Origin: Candidatus Glassiibacteriota bacterium
GTDB lineage: Bacteria; Gemmatimonadota; Glassbacteria; GWA2-58-10
DNA length: 24,367 nucleotides
Direction of reading: 5' to 3'
Assembly: GCA_030604975.1 (NCBI GenBank)
Contig: JAUVUV010000001.1
Coordinates: forward strand, 1-24,367
Of the stretch, positions 17,187-24,367 are shown in pieces; position 1 is the first letter of the stretch; the number at the start of each line of letters is the position of its first letter. The position numbers and the translations under genes were made by a program. The notes under the pieces are model-generated. The model ran no database searches. It was given only the letters and a program-made list of their open reading frames with translations, and had not been told where the DNA came from.

Positions 17187-18764
17187 ATGAATTTTAAACG
17201 GGCCAGAAATCCGTATGTTTATGCCAGCATCACGGTGATTGTCCTGATGATGGCGGGTTGGCTGTTCGGCAGGTTGCTGGCCACCTCTGACAACACCTAC
17301 ATGCGCCTGCTGCTTCTCCAGGATGTTGTCAACCAGGTCTCTCTGCGCTATGTAGACAAGATCCCGCCAGACCAGCTTTACCGACGGGCAGCGGAAGGGC
17401 TGCTCAAGGGACTTGATCCCTACACCGAATTGATTCCAGCAGAGGAGTACAAGCGATTCCAGGAACTGCAGGTCAAAAGCGAGTACCTGGGCACCGGCAT
17501 CTCAATCACCCGGACAAACCGCGAAATTGTGGTGATGTCAACTTTTCCCGGCTCCTCAGCCTACCGCGAGGGGATCCAGCCGGGGGACCGGATTATCCGG
17601 GTCGACGGCAAATCCACCAGGAACTGGACCACCGAACAGGCCTCGCTACACCTGCTGGGCGAGGAGGGAACTACGGTCGAGGTGGCAGTTTCCCGCATGG
17701 GAGTACCTGATCCGTTGAACTTCACCCTGACCCGTGAGCAGGTGATCGTTCCCACGGTAACCAGGCATTTCATGCTACCCGACAGTGTAGGATATGTCAG
17801 GCTTGCCAACTTTACCGAGCGCTCTGCAGAGGAACTGAAAAAATACGTGGAAAATCTGCTGGCTGAGGGGATGAAATCACTCATTCTCGACCTGAGAGAT
17901 AATGCTGGCGGACTTACCGAAAGCGCCATAAATATCTGCGGCCTCTTCTTATCCGGCAAAGAACTGATAGTGTCGATCCGGGCCCGAAGGAAAGAAGACA
18001 GCAGCAGCTTTTTCTCCAAAAGCAAACCCGTGTTCAAGGACCAGCCGATGGCGGTTCTGATCAACGAGTTCACCGCATCCAGCAGCGAAATAGTCGCCGG
18101 GGCGCTCCAGGATCACGACCGGGCGGTAATTTTGGGAAAGAACTCATTCGGCAAGGGGCTGGTCCAGACCACGTTCCCGTTGAACTCGGGTGATGTGCTT
18201 AAAATCACCACGGCCCGCTACTATACCCCCAGTGGACGTAATATTCAGCGAGAAAATTTCAGCCGTATCGGCCGATTGTCCGAGAAAGAAGACTCTGAGG
18301 AGGAGCCAGAGACGCAGGCAGTATTTAAAACCGATATGGGGCGGGAAGTGCTCGGCGGGGGCGGGATCGCGCCAGATGTCGAGGTGGCCGAGGACAGCGC
18401 CGCATTCGACCTCTCTATTGTTGAACTTTTGCCCCATTCATTCAATTTCGCAGTGGCCTACAAGAGCGAGCACCCCAACCTCGACAAGTCGTTCCGGGCA
18501 GACAGGGAAGTCTTCAACGCTTTTGTCAGTTTCCTGAAAAACAAGGGCGTGGAAGTGGATGATAAAAAGCTCAACAGGCATCGCGCCTTTATCACGGACG
18601 ATCTGCTCACCTACCGAATCGCCCAGGTAACCTGGGACGACAATACCGCTTATCAGCTCATTGCCGGCTCCGACCGGCAATTGAATAAAGCCCTTGAAAT
18701 CCTTAGCAGCGCCAAAAGCCAGAATGAAATTTTCGAGAAAATTATGAAGGAAGGCAAAGATTGA
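17187..18764 (+). CDS. S41 family C-terminal processing protease (CtpA/Prc-like)
   Basis: This is a 525-residue periplasmic protease anchored by a single N-terminal hydrophobic segment (residues 11-30). A short helical region is followed by a PDZ domain (about residues 95-175, with GTGISI and PGDRIIRVDGK), which recognises C-terminal tails. The catalytic core has SLILDLRDNAGG, then TASSSEIVAGAL with Ser298 and SFGKGLVQT with Lys323; the 25-residue Ser-Lys spacing is that of the family's catalytic dyad. The role is trimming or degradation of envelope proteins. The ATG at 17187 has GAAAGG six bases upstream. The stop overlaps the TTG of the small membrane protein gene. Confidence 0.93.
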   Translation: MNFKRARNPYVYASITVIVLMMAGWLFGRLLATSDNTYMRLLLLQDVVNQVSLRYVDKIPPDQLYRRAAEGLLKGLDPYTELIPAEEYKRFQELQVKSEYLGTGISITRTNREIVVMSTFPGSSAYREGIQPGDRIIRVDGKSTRNWTTEQASLHLLGEEGTTVEVAVSRMGVPDPLNFTLTREQVIVPTVTRHFMLPDSVGYVRLANFTERSAEELKKYVENLLAEGMKSLILDLRDNAGGLTESAINICGLFLSGKELIVSIRARRKEDSSSFFSKSKPVFKDQPMAVLINEFTASSSEIVAGALQDHDRAVILGKNSFGKGLVQTTFPLNSGDVLKITTARYYTPSGRNIQRENFSRIGRLSEKEDSEEEPETQAVFKTDMGREVLGGGGIAPDVEVAEDSAAFDLSIVELLPHSFNFAVAYKSEHPNLDKSFRADREVFNAFVSFLKNKGVEVDDKKLNRHRAFITDDLLTYRIAQVTWDDNTAYQLIAGSDRQLNKALEILSSAKSQNEIFEKIMKEGKD

Positions 18765-19051
18765 GTACGAAAAAAAGCCCCAGGGATAAGACCAAAACAC
18801 TGCCTAAAAGCTCATCCGGCAGCTTCTTTACTCTGATAAACGAAAAACCCTCTGATTTCTGGTGGAACTTTGTCTATTTTCTCATTCTAAGCACAGCGAT
18901 CACATTTATTCTGGTAAACAATTCGGCAAACACCTTGAGGAGTACAACCGCGCTGATTATTCTCGGCCTCCTGCTGAGCCTTGACATATTCCCCACCGTT
19001 TACATGGTCAAAATCCTGCTCCGTTTTACGCGCAACAGATACCTGCAGTAA
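18761..19051 (+). CDS. Small two-TM membrane protein, unknown function
   Basis: This is a 96-residue product whose TTG start (18761-18763) overlaps the protease stop codon (TTGA). AAGGAAGG (18747-18754) is the ribosome-binding site, with suitable spacing. The N-terminal 30 residues are Lys/Ser-rich and likely cytoplasmic. WWNFVYFLILSTAITFILV and LIILGLLLSLDIFPTVYMV are the two hydrophobic helices, ending in RFTRNRYLQ. I do not recognise the family. The overlap suggests co-translation with the S41 protease, so it may modulate or anchor it. That is inference from context only. Confidence 0.65.
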   Translation: MSTKKSPRDKTKTLPKSSSGSFFTLINEKPSDFWWNFVYFLILSTAITFILVNNSANTLRSTTALIILGLLLSLDIFPTVYMVKILLRFTRNRYLQ

Positions 19052-19149
19052 AAAGTCCTGCTGTGCTCTCCGAATCATTCATCTTCAACATGCCAGTACG
19101 ACCACCTTTTATGCCGGTGTCCACCTGTCTTTCAAATTCTATCACTCAC

Positions 19150-20340
19150 TTATTTTACCGGAAACACCATCAGCTGGCTCAGGGATTCGTCTTCTCCCAT
19201 AAAGATATAGCAGCCGTCCTCTGATGCCGTAACCGTTGCGATCTGGAACCCGCGCCAGGGCAGTTCGCCCCCTATTTCAGGCGCGTAAAGCGGGAACCTC
19301 GGGTTGCCGAGATCGGTGAATCCACTGTCATTCGGATCGTAAACAAAAAGGTGGGCGTATCCGGGAAGCGCTCCAGCCACGCCATAGAGCTTTCCATCAC
19401 AGCCGAAAGCCAGGCCCACCAGCCGCGGCATCATGATCGGTTTTCCCAGGTTGGTTAACCTGCCGGTTACGGGGTCTATCTTGAAAAGCTGGCCGTCTCC
19501 TGCATTGCCTCCGTACAGAGTACCGTCTGGCGCCACAGCCCAGGAATCCACCCTTCCCAGCGAGCGCCGGCCCCAGACAATGGGGAGTTCGTCTTTCAGG
19601 GTCTCTATTTTACCGCTTTGCGGGTTGAAACGGAAAACGCTGTTCACCGGCCTGCTCCCATAGACCCGGCCGCTTTTGTCCACCACCAGTGCGCGGCTGA
19701 GGAAATCCTCCGGCTCGAGTGCATAGGAATGGTAGTAGCCGAGTTGTCTTTGGGTGGCTGCGGTTTCATCGTAAACCTGCACCTTGCCGGACTGGATATT
19801 GTAGGTAAAAAATCTGCCGCTCGGATGAGCGATTCCGTAAAGCATATTCAGCCTGCTGTCCGCTGTGATCGCGAAAATCCCTTCCCCATTCACCGGCTCG
19901 CCTAAATCGGTTACCTCGATTTTTTTGTTGGCAAATCGTACCTTGATCAGATGACCGCTTGCTCCCTCCTTATCCGGCATCGTGCCGGCATAGAGCACAG
20001 TCCCCCCGCGCCCGAAACCGCTCTGGATCGCACGCTGATCCGGTAAAACCTCGGCCAGGTCGTGTACGACCTCGAGGCTGCGGCTGGTCAATGAAACTGC
20101 GAAAAGAAACGGAGAGAGCCCCTCATTGGCCCGGGTACCGCCGATAGCATGGTCGCCGATACAGGTAAGCGAGGTGATCGCGTTGCGGTAGATCGGCAGG
20201 CGCAGCCGGTAAGTATTTTCCAGAGAAACCTCAACAGCGAAACTGCCTTTAGGCGAGAAAAACTTATAGTCGCCAGCCAACGGCCTGAACATTGCAAGCA
20301 CGGAAAAAGCAGCTGCGAGTGTCAATATCTTTCTGTTCAT
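19150..20340 (-). CDS. Secreted beta-propeller-like protein (distant member of the cluster)
   Basis: This is a 396-residue product. The ATG at 20338-20340 is chosen because GGGAGG lies five bases upstream; an in-frame ATG at 20356-20358 would add six residues and break up the signal peptide. Residues 1-25 (MNRKILTLAAAFSVLAMF and on) form a Sec signal. The mature part is all-beta with repeating blades of the type DGTLYGGNAGDGQLFKIDP and DGKLYGVAGALPGY: a loop, a strand, then FxxDP and a turn. This is the pattern of a seven-blade propeller, and no catalytic motif can be recognised. It is the last gene of the four-gene run, 48 bases after the broken third paralogue. It shares the fold but not the long conserved blocks of the three tandem genes. 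Confidence 0.75.
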   Translation of the reverse strand: MNRKILTLAAAFSVLAMFRPLAGDYKFFSPKGSFAVEVSLENTYRLRLPIYRNAITSLTCIGDHAIGGTRANEGLSPFLFAVSLTSRSLEVVHDLAEVLPDQRAIQSGFGRGGTVLYAGTMPDKEGASGHLIKVRFANKKIEVTDLGEPVNGEGIFAITADSRLNMLYGIAHPSGRFFTYNIQSGKVQVYDETAATQRQLGYYHSYALEPEDFLSRALVVDKSGRVYGSRPVNSVFRFNPQSGKIETLKDELPIVWGRRSLGRVDSWAVAPDGTLYGGNAGDGQLFKIDPVTGRLTNLGKPIMMPRLVGLAFGCDGKLYGVAGALPGYAHLFVYDPNDSGFTDLGNPRFPLYAPEIGGELPWRGFQIATVTASEDGCYIFMGEDESLSQLMVFPVK

Positions 20341-20388
20341 CAAACCTCCCGATTCCATTAGAAAGTAATTTTTGATTTTTTCCTGATT

Positions 20389-21636
20389 TTAAGGTGCAAT
20401 CTCTCTTGTTGGATTGAATATTATCATAAAAGGGCGGCTCGCCCCCGACTCGCCCATATTTTCCGCCTGGAGGCTGCGCCTCCGCCCGGCGAAATAAAGG
20501 TTGCCACGGTCGTCTTTCACATCGCAGCCGGTAACCTCGCTCACAACGTCAACCGGAAAGCGCAGCACGATTTGTTTCTCCCGGGTCAGCGGATCGAATT
20601 CCATGAGCAGCGTAGTGTCACTGACAACGTACTGGCCGTGCCCGCCGATAAAATAGTACAGCTTTCCGTTGTTTGCGAACCCCGAGTTCGGCGAGTACCC
20701 GCGGGGCGGAAGAGTTTCCATGTCATAAGTCGCCCCCAGAGCTTCGACAGAACCGATACCTCGCCTTTGCGGCCTGAAAGCGCAGACCATGTTGCCATAA
20801 GTGATCAGATAGATAACGCCGTTTTCACTGTCTTTGGCATAGGTCGGCACTCCGGTAATTATCCGTCCGGCCGGGGTTCCCGGAAAGGCAGGGATGCTGT
20901 CGCGCGAGAAAAGCAGCTGTCCGCTGTCCCGTTCGTACTTGACCAGGCGCTGGCGCCAGTCCACATAGTAGCCGTTACCCCACCTGTCACTGAATATGCA
21001 TCTCGGTACATGGTCACTTCCCACGCGGCCCAAGTCCCTGAAAATGTTATTTCCGGGGTCCCACAGCAGAAAATGCACCTGCGGATAGCTGACTCCGTAG
21101 ATCAGCCCTCCGACCCTGTCCAGGGCGATATCCTTGATACTATCGTACTTGAGCCCCAGGCCGAGGTTAGTCAGCCTTTCTTTTGCCGGATCCCACTTGA
21201 AAATGTAACCTCCTTGATAGCCGTGGGGATGGTTCATCAGGTACTCTTCACGGGATTCTCAGCCGTCTGTGGAAAAATACATGCAGCCGTGCGGCCCCTC
21301 AACGATCTCCGAATGTACTTTCCCCTGCCACTGGAAATCCCGCAGATTGGCCAGCTCGGGAAGAAATCCCACCAGACGCATCTTGTCCCGAATAACGTCA
21401 AATTCGTACAGACCTACTTTATCCCGGTGATTGGTCACTCCGATAAAGACTTTCTCGTGGGTGGTGCTGTAACCGATCGACCGCCAGGTGGAGTGCGCCC
21501 CGGGAAAGCCCGGGTATTCGACGAAACGGATGTTTTTCTCCGTGATCCGGGCCTCCAACCGGAAAGCACCCGTGACAATTAAGCCGAAAGCTACCGGCAG
21601 ACTCAGCAAGATCGCCTTTCGCACCAAACTTTTCAT
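20389..21636 (-). pseudogene. Third tandem propeller paralogue with in-frame TGA
   Basis: From the ATG at 21634-21636 the protein runs 125 residues with a signal peptide and the same blocks as its paralogues (NIRFVEYPGFP, VTNHRDKVG, FQWQGK, CMYFSTDG), then meets TGA at 21259-21261. The same frame continues ESREEYLMNHPHGYQGG and on to GESGASRPFMIIFNPTREI. In both paralogues the stop position is glycine (DGG), so a single GGA-to-TGA change would explain it. No frameshift is present. Apart from that codon the copy is full length (415 codons) and looks recently inactivated. A sequencing error is possible. Reinitiation at Met 21235-21237 would give a leaderless 282-residue product. Confidence 0.8.
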
Positions 21637-22877
21637 TCACCAATCTCGCGTTCCGGGTTGAAAATTACCATGAACGGCCTGCTGGCCCCTGATTCACCCA
21701 TCATCTCAGCCCTCGGGTCTCTCCTTCGACCGCAGAAATAAATATTACCCTCTTCGTCTTTAACGTTCGCTCCGGTAACCTCATTGATCTCTTTCAAAGG
21801 GAAAGACAGCACCATCCGTTTCGTCTTTTTTTCCGGATCGAACTCCATCAGCACGTTTTGTTCAACGCCGTCCACGTAATTCCCGTGCCCGCCGATAAAG
21901 TAATAGAGCAGGCCATTATCACCCAGTGCGAGGTTCGGGCAATAATAGTCGTAGGGCTGCTTCTGGTCGCTGTCGTAAATACCACCCAGGTCCTCGCAGT
22001 TGCCGAATCCGAGCCTGGTTGGGTAGTAAGCGATCATTTTAGAGCCGTAGGTGATAAGATAGATCATTCCTTTCTCCTGATCCTCGGCCCATGCAGTGAT
22101 CCCGGTAATGATGCTGTAGGGTGGTGTGCCTTTGAAAAAAGGCAGACTTTCTTTGGCAAAGAGTAATTTCTCCGTGTCATGCTCGTATTTGACCAGGCGC
22201 TGGCGCCAGTCCACATAGTACACGTTTCCGTAGCGGTCATTGAACAATACCCTCGGCACGTGGGTCGAACCGACACGTCCCAGATCGCGCAGATCGTTTT
22301 TTTGGGGATCGTACAGCAGAAGGTGCACCTGGGGGAAAGTGGTAGCCAGGATTTTGCCGCTCTTGCGATCTATCATCATGTCTTTCAGGCTGTCGAACCT
22401 TGGCCCCATGCCAATATTGTCCAGGCGTTCAGCCACGGGATCCCACCTGTAGAAAAAACTGCCGCCATAGCCGCGTGGATGGTTCATCAGGTAGAGCATG
22501 CGGGTCTCGCCGCCATCTGTGGAAAAATACATGCAGCCGTCCGGCCCTTCGACAACCTGTGAATGCATTTTGCCCTGCCACTGGAATTCCCGCAGGTTGG
22601 ACAGCTCGGGCAGAAATCCGTGGAGTCTCATCTTCCTGCGCTTTATATCATACTCGAAAAAACCCACCTTGTCCCGGTGATTTGTCACCCCGATATAAAC
22701 TTTCTTATGCGTTTTACTGTAGCCGATTGAACCCCACGAGGAATGCGCATCCGGGAAATCGGGATATTCCTCGAAGCGGATATTTTTCCTGGTGATCTCC
22801 GCCCCGGCAGGATGATAGCCGGCTCCGAGAACAAGCAAGACCATGAAAATACAGGCTCCCAGAACAGTGCGGTACAT
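21633..22877 (-). CDS. Secreted propeller-like protein, tandem paralogue 2
   Basis: This 414-residue protein has a Sec signal of about 26 residues, with mature EITRKNIRFEEYPDFP. Conserved blocks match its two neighbours: GVTNHRDKVGFFEYD, LREFQWQGKMHS, GPDGCMYFSTDGGETR, YVDWRQRLVKYEHDTEKL, YDYYCPNLALGDNGLLYYF, and the tail GESGASRPFMVIFNPEREI. Repeated strand-turn units ending in FDP or YDP point to a beta-propeller. No catalytic motif can be named. The TGA stop overlaps the ATG of the third paralogue by four bases, and its own ATG at 22875-22877 directly follows the TAG of the first paralogue. The three genes are therefore one transcript with coupled translation. Confidence 0.85.
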   Translation of the reverse strand: MYRTVLGACIFMVLLVLGAGYHPAGAEITRKNIRFEEYPDFPDAHSSWGSIGYSKTHKKVYIGVTNHRDKVGFFEYDIKRRKMRLHGFLPELSNLREFQWQGKMHSQVVEGPDGCMYFSTDGGETRMLYLMNHPRGYGGSFFYRWDPVAERLDNIGMGPRFDSLKDMMIDRKSGKILATTFPQVHLLLYDPQKNDLRDLGRVGSTHVPRVLFNDRYGNVYYVDWRQRLVKYEHDTEKLLFAKESLPFFKGTPPYSIITGITAWAEDQEKGMIYLITYGSKMIAYYPTRLGFGNCEDLGGIYDSDQKQPYDYYCPNLALGDNGLLYYFIGGHGNYVDGVEQNVLMEFDPEKKTKRMVLSFPLKEINEVTGANVKDEEGNIYFCGRRRDPRAEMMGESGASRPFMVIFNPEREIGE

Positions 22878-24119
22878 CTATTTGATCTCCCGTGTTGGAT
22901 TGAAAATTATCATGAACGGCCTGCTGGCCCCTGATTCACCTCTCATCTGGGCCTCTGCGTCTCTCCTTCGGCCGCAGAAATAGAGGCCGCCGTTCTCATC
23001 CTTGACATTTGCTCCAGTAACCTCGCTGATCTCTTTTAAGCGGAAAGATAGCACCATACGCTTGGTTTTTTTCTGCGGGTCGAATTCCATCAGGACATTT
23101 TTCTCTTCGCCATCTACATAACTTCCATGGCCGCCGATAAAATAATAGAGCATACCATTATCACCCAGGGCCAGGTTCGGGCAGTAGTAGTCATAGGGTT
23201 GTTTGGTCTCGAGATCGCCGTCATAAATTCCGCCCAGGTCTACCATTTTGCCAATACCGACTCTGGCTGGATAATAAGCGACCATCTTCGAGCCGTAGGT
23301 GACCAGGTAGATCACTCCGTTGGCCTGGTCCTCGGCATAGGCAGTAATTCCTGTTACCACGCGATAGCCAGGTGTGCCCTCGAAAGCAGGCAGGCTGTCC
23401 CTTGCGAAAAGGAGCTTACCTGTATCATGCTCATATTTAATCAAGCGCTGCCGCCAGTCAACATAATACATGTTGCCGAACCAGTCGCTGAACAGTGTCC
23501 GTGGCACGTGGTCAGAACCCACCCTGCCGAGATCGCGAATGTCGTTTTTCTCATGATCGTAAACCAGAAGGTGCGCCTGTGGGTAGGATACTCCCATGAT
23601 CCTGCCGCTGATTTGATCTATGGTAATATCCTTGACACTTTCGTACCGCATACCATAACCGAGCTTGGTCAGGAGTTCTCCCGCCGGGTCCCACTTGAAG
23701 AAAAACCCGCCGCCGTAACCGTGAGGATGGTTCATCAAGTACTCTTCCCTTGATTCCCCGCCGTCGCTGGAAAAGTACATGCAGCCGTCCGGCCCCTCGG
23801 TTATCTTCGAATGGATCTTTCCCTGCCACTGGAAATTACGCAGGTTGGCCAACTCTGGCAGAAACCCGCAGAGACGTATCCTGTCACGGATTACGTCGTA
23901 TTCGAAAAGACCCACCTTGTCCCGGTGGTTGGTCACCCCGATAAAGACTTTCCTATGGGTTTTGCTGTAGCCGATCGAACCCCAGGTGGAATGGGCATCC
24001 GGAAAGCTCGGGTATTCGACGAAGCGGATGTTTTTTTTCGTGATCTCCGCGCTTAGTATTCCAAAAACCGTCAACATTAAGGTCAAAGCCGTAAACATTA
24101 CTATTTTTATCTCTCTCAT
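22878..24119 (-). CDS. Secreted propeller-like protein, tandem paralogue 1
   Basis: This 413-residue protein, the first gene of the operon, starts with ATG at 24117-24119 behind AAAGGAG (24127-24133). The signal peptide (MREIKIVMFTALTLMLTVF and on) is cleaved near LSA|EITKKNIRF. Its blocks are almost the same as those of paralogue 2: VTNHRDKVGLFEYD, LRNFQWQGKIHS, GPDGCMYFSSDGGESREEY, YVDWRQRLIKYEHDTGKL, GESGASRPFMIIFNPTREI. It looks like a periplasmic or extracellular propeller that binds a ligand or a polymer. That is inference from fold-type repeats. Its DNA is near identical to paralogue 2 in stretches (for example 30 bases near each 3' end), so gene conversion or recent duplication is likely. 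Confidence 0.85.
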   Translation of the reverse strand: MREIKIVMFTALTLMLTVFGILSAEITKKNIRFVEYPSFPDAHSTWGSIGYSKTHRKVFIGVTNHRDKVGLFEYDVIRDRIRLCGFLPELANLRNFQWQGKIHSKITEGPDGCMYFSSDGGESREEYLMNHPHGYGGGFFFKWDPAGELLTKLGYGMRYESVKDITIDQISGRIMGVSYPQAHLLVYDHEKNDIRDLGRVGSDHVPRTLFSDWFGNMYYVDWRQRLIKYEHDTGKLLFARDSLPAFEGTPGYRVVTGITAYAEDQANGVIYLVTYGSKMVAYYPARVGIGKMVDLGGIYDGDLETKQPYDYYCPNLALGDNGMLYYFIGGHGSYVDGEEKNVLMEFDPQKKTKRMVLSFRLKEISEVTGANVKDENGGLYFCGRRRDAEAQMRGESGASRPFMIIFNPTREIK

Positions 24120-24184
24120 TCACGCGCTCCTTTCTGAGGGTTATATGCACCTCTCGGTAAAAATCTCGTGTGCACTTTTAAGCG

Positions 24185-24207
24185 TTCAAATTCTATGATA
24201 ATTTGAA
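24185..24207. promoter_or_regulatory. 8-bp palindrome in the leader of the propeller operon
   Basis: TTCAAATT (24185-24192) and AATTTGAA (24200-24207) form a perfect inverted repeat with a 7-base spacer. It lies 66 to 88 bases before the first ATG, downstream of the predicted transcription start. It could be an operator for a dimeric regulator or an RNA hairpin. Confidence 0.4.
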
Positions 24208-24238
24208 GTTTATTGTTATTTTAAATTAGGTCTCAGAA

Positions 24239-24265
24239 TTTATACTTATATGTAAGAGCTGTCAA
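24239..24265 (-). promoter_or_regulatory. Candidate sigma-70 promoter of the propeller operon
   Basis: On the minus strand a perfect TTGACA (24260-24265) is followed by 15 bases and TATAAA (24239-24244). Transcription would begin near 24231 and give a leader of about 110 bases. The spacer is two bases short of the optimum; TAAATT at 17 bases is an alternative -10. Confidence 0.5.
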
Positions 24266-24275
24266 TCGGCTCTTT

Positions 24276-24293
24276 GGTATCCGGTAAGATACC
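24276..24293. promoter_or_regulatory. Inverted repeat upstream of the propeller promoter
   Basis: GGTATC (24276-24281) and GATACC (24288-24293) pair perfectly around 6 bases, ending about 10 bases upstream of the -35 box. This is the usual place for an activator site. The remaining 24294-24367 shows no gene. The gap from 24120 to the window end is 248 bases and holds only these regulatory candidates. Confidence 0.35.
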
Positions 24294-24367
24294 GCCGACC
24301 ATAATGCTCAAAAGCCTAAAAACGCTTAAATATCTTTGGAAACCTGCTTAAAAACTACAAACGCGGA

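Noticed and set aside
17170..17190. Six-codon leader frame (MAKGLI) overlapping the protease start
   Set aside because: It has no attenuation features or conserved residue run, and GAAAGG inside it serves as the protease ribosome-binding site. It is most likely chance.
15332..21261. Recoded TGA (Trp, Gly or selenocysteine)
   Set aside because: One TGA stands at a Trp position (15332) and the other at a Gly position (21259), so no single recoding fits, and TGA ends many intact genes here. The selenocysteine of glutathione peroxidases is at the N-terminal active site, not at the Trp.
20572..21582. Open frame of 336 codons opposite the third propeller paralogue
   Set aside because: Similar antisense frames lie opposite the other paralogues as a result of codon bias. 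It has no ribosome-binding site or recognisable domain.

Overview
The window looks like a chromosomal segment of a Gram-negative, free-living bacterium from a poorly sampled lineage. It encodes an RND efflux permease, Tat- and Sec-exported proteins and a lipid-linked-sugar glycosyltransferase of the kind that works at an envelope. TGA is used as an ordinary stop, and many genes start with TTG behind a strong Shine-Dalgarno. The mix of Tat-exported Gfo/Idh/MocA oxidoreductase, DUF2264 protein and families of secreted propellers is typical of polysaccharide-degrading uncultured groups (FCB or PVC-like). That placement is inference and I cannot name a phylum. There is no sign of phage, IS element, CRISPR array, tRNA or rRNA.

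Layout. 1-2.25 kb: the 3' part of an AAA-type ATPase/TPR regulator. 2.4-3.7 kb: a Tat-exported Gfo/Idh/MocA oxidoreductase, followed by a strong terminator. 3.9-4.55 kb: a small methyltransferase-like protein whose 3' end overlaps the convergent AgcS sodium:amino acid symporter gene. 6.0-9.3 kb: an orphan RND permease, divergent from a Tat-exported DUF2264 protein (9.5-11.6 kb). 11.8-13.3 kb: a degenerate HD-GYP-like protein with a repetitive charged tail. 13.4-15.1 kb: archease on the minus strand, divergent from a coupled dtd-maf pair. 15.2-15.4 kb: the decayed remnant of a glutathione peroxidase gene, from whose sequence the ribosome-binding site of the next gene is built. 15.4-17.1 kb: an ArnT/PMT-type glycosyltransferase. 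17.2-19.05 kb: an S41 C-terminal processing protease coupled to a two-TM small membrane protein. 19.15-24.12 kb: a minus-strand operon of four secreted propeller-like proteins. Three are tandem paralogues in head-to-tail overlap, one of them broken by an in-frame TGA, and the fourth is more distant. A promoter and two palindromes lie in front of this operon.

How the genes fit together. The housekeeping core (dtd, maf, archease, S41 protease) deals with tRNA and nucleotide proofreading and envelope protein turnover. The exported oxidoreductase, DUF2264 protein and propeller cluster suggest extracytoplasmic handling of carbohydrates or other polymers, but no substrate can be read from the sequence. 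The propeller operon is the least explained part of the window. The glutathione peroxidase remnant and the nonsense-mutated propeller show recent gene decay at two places.
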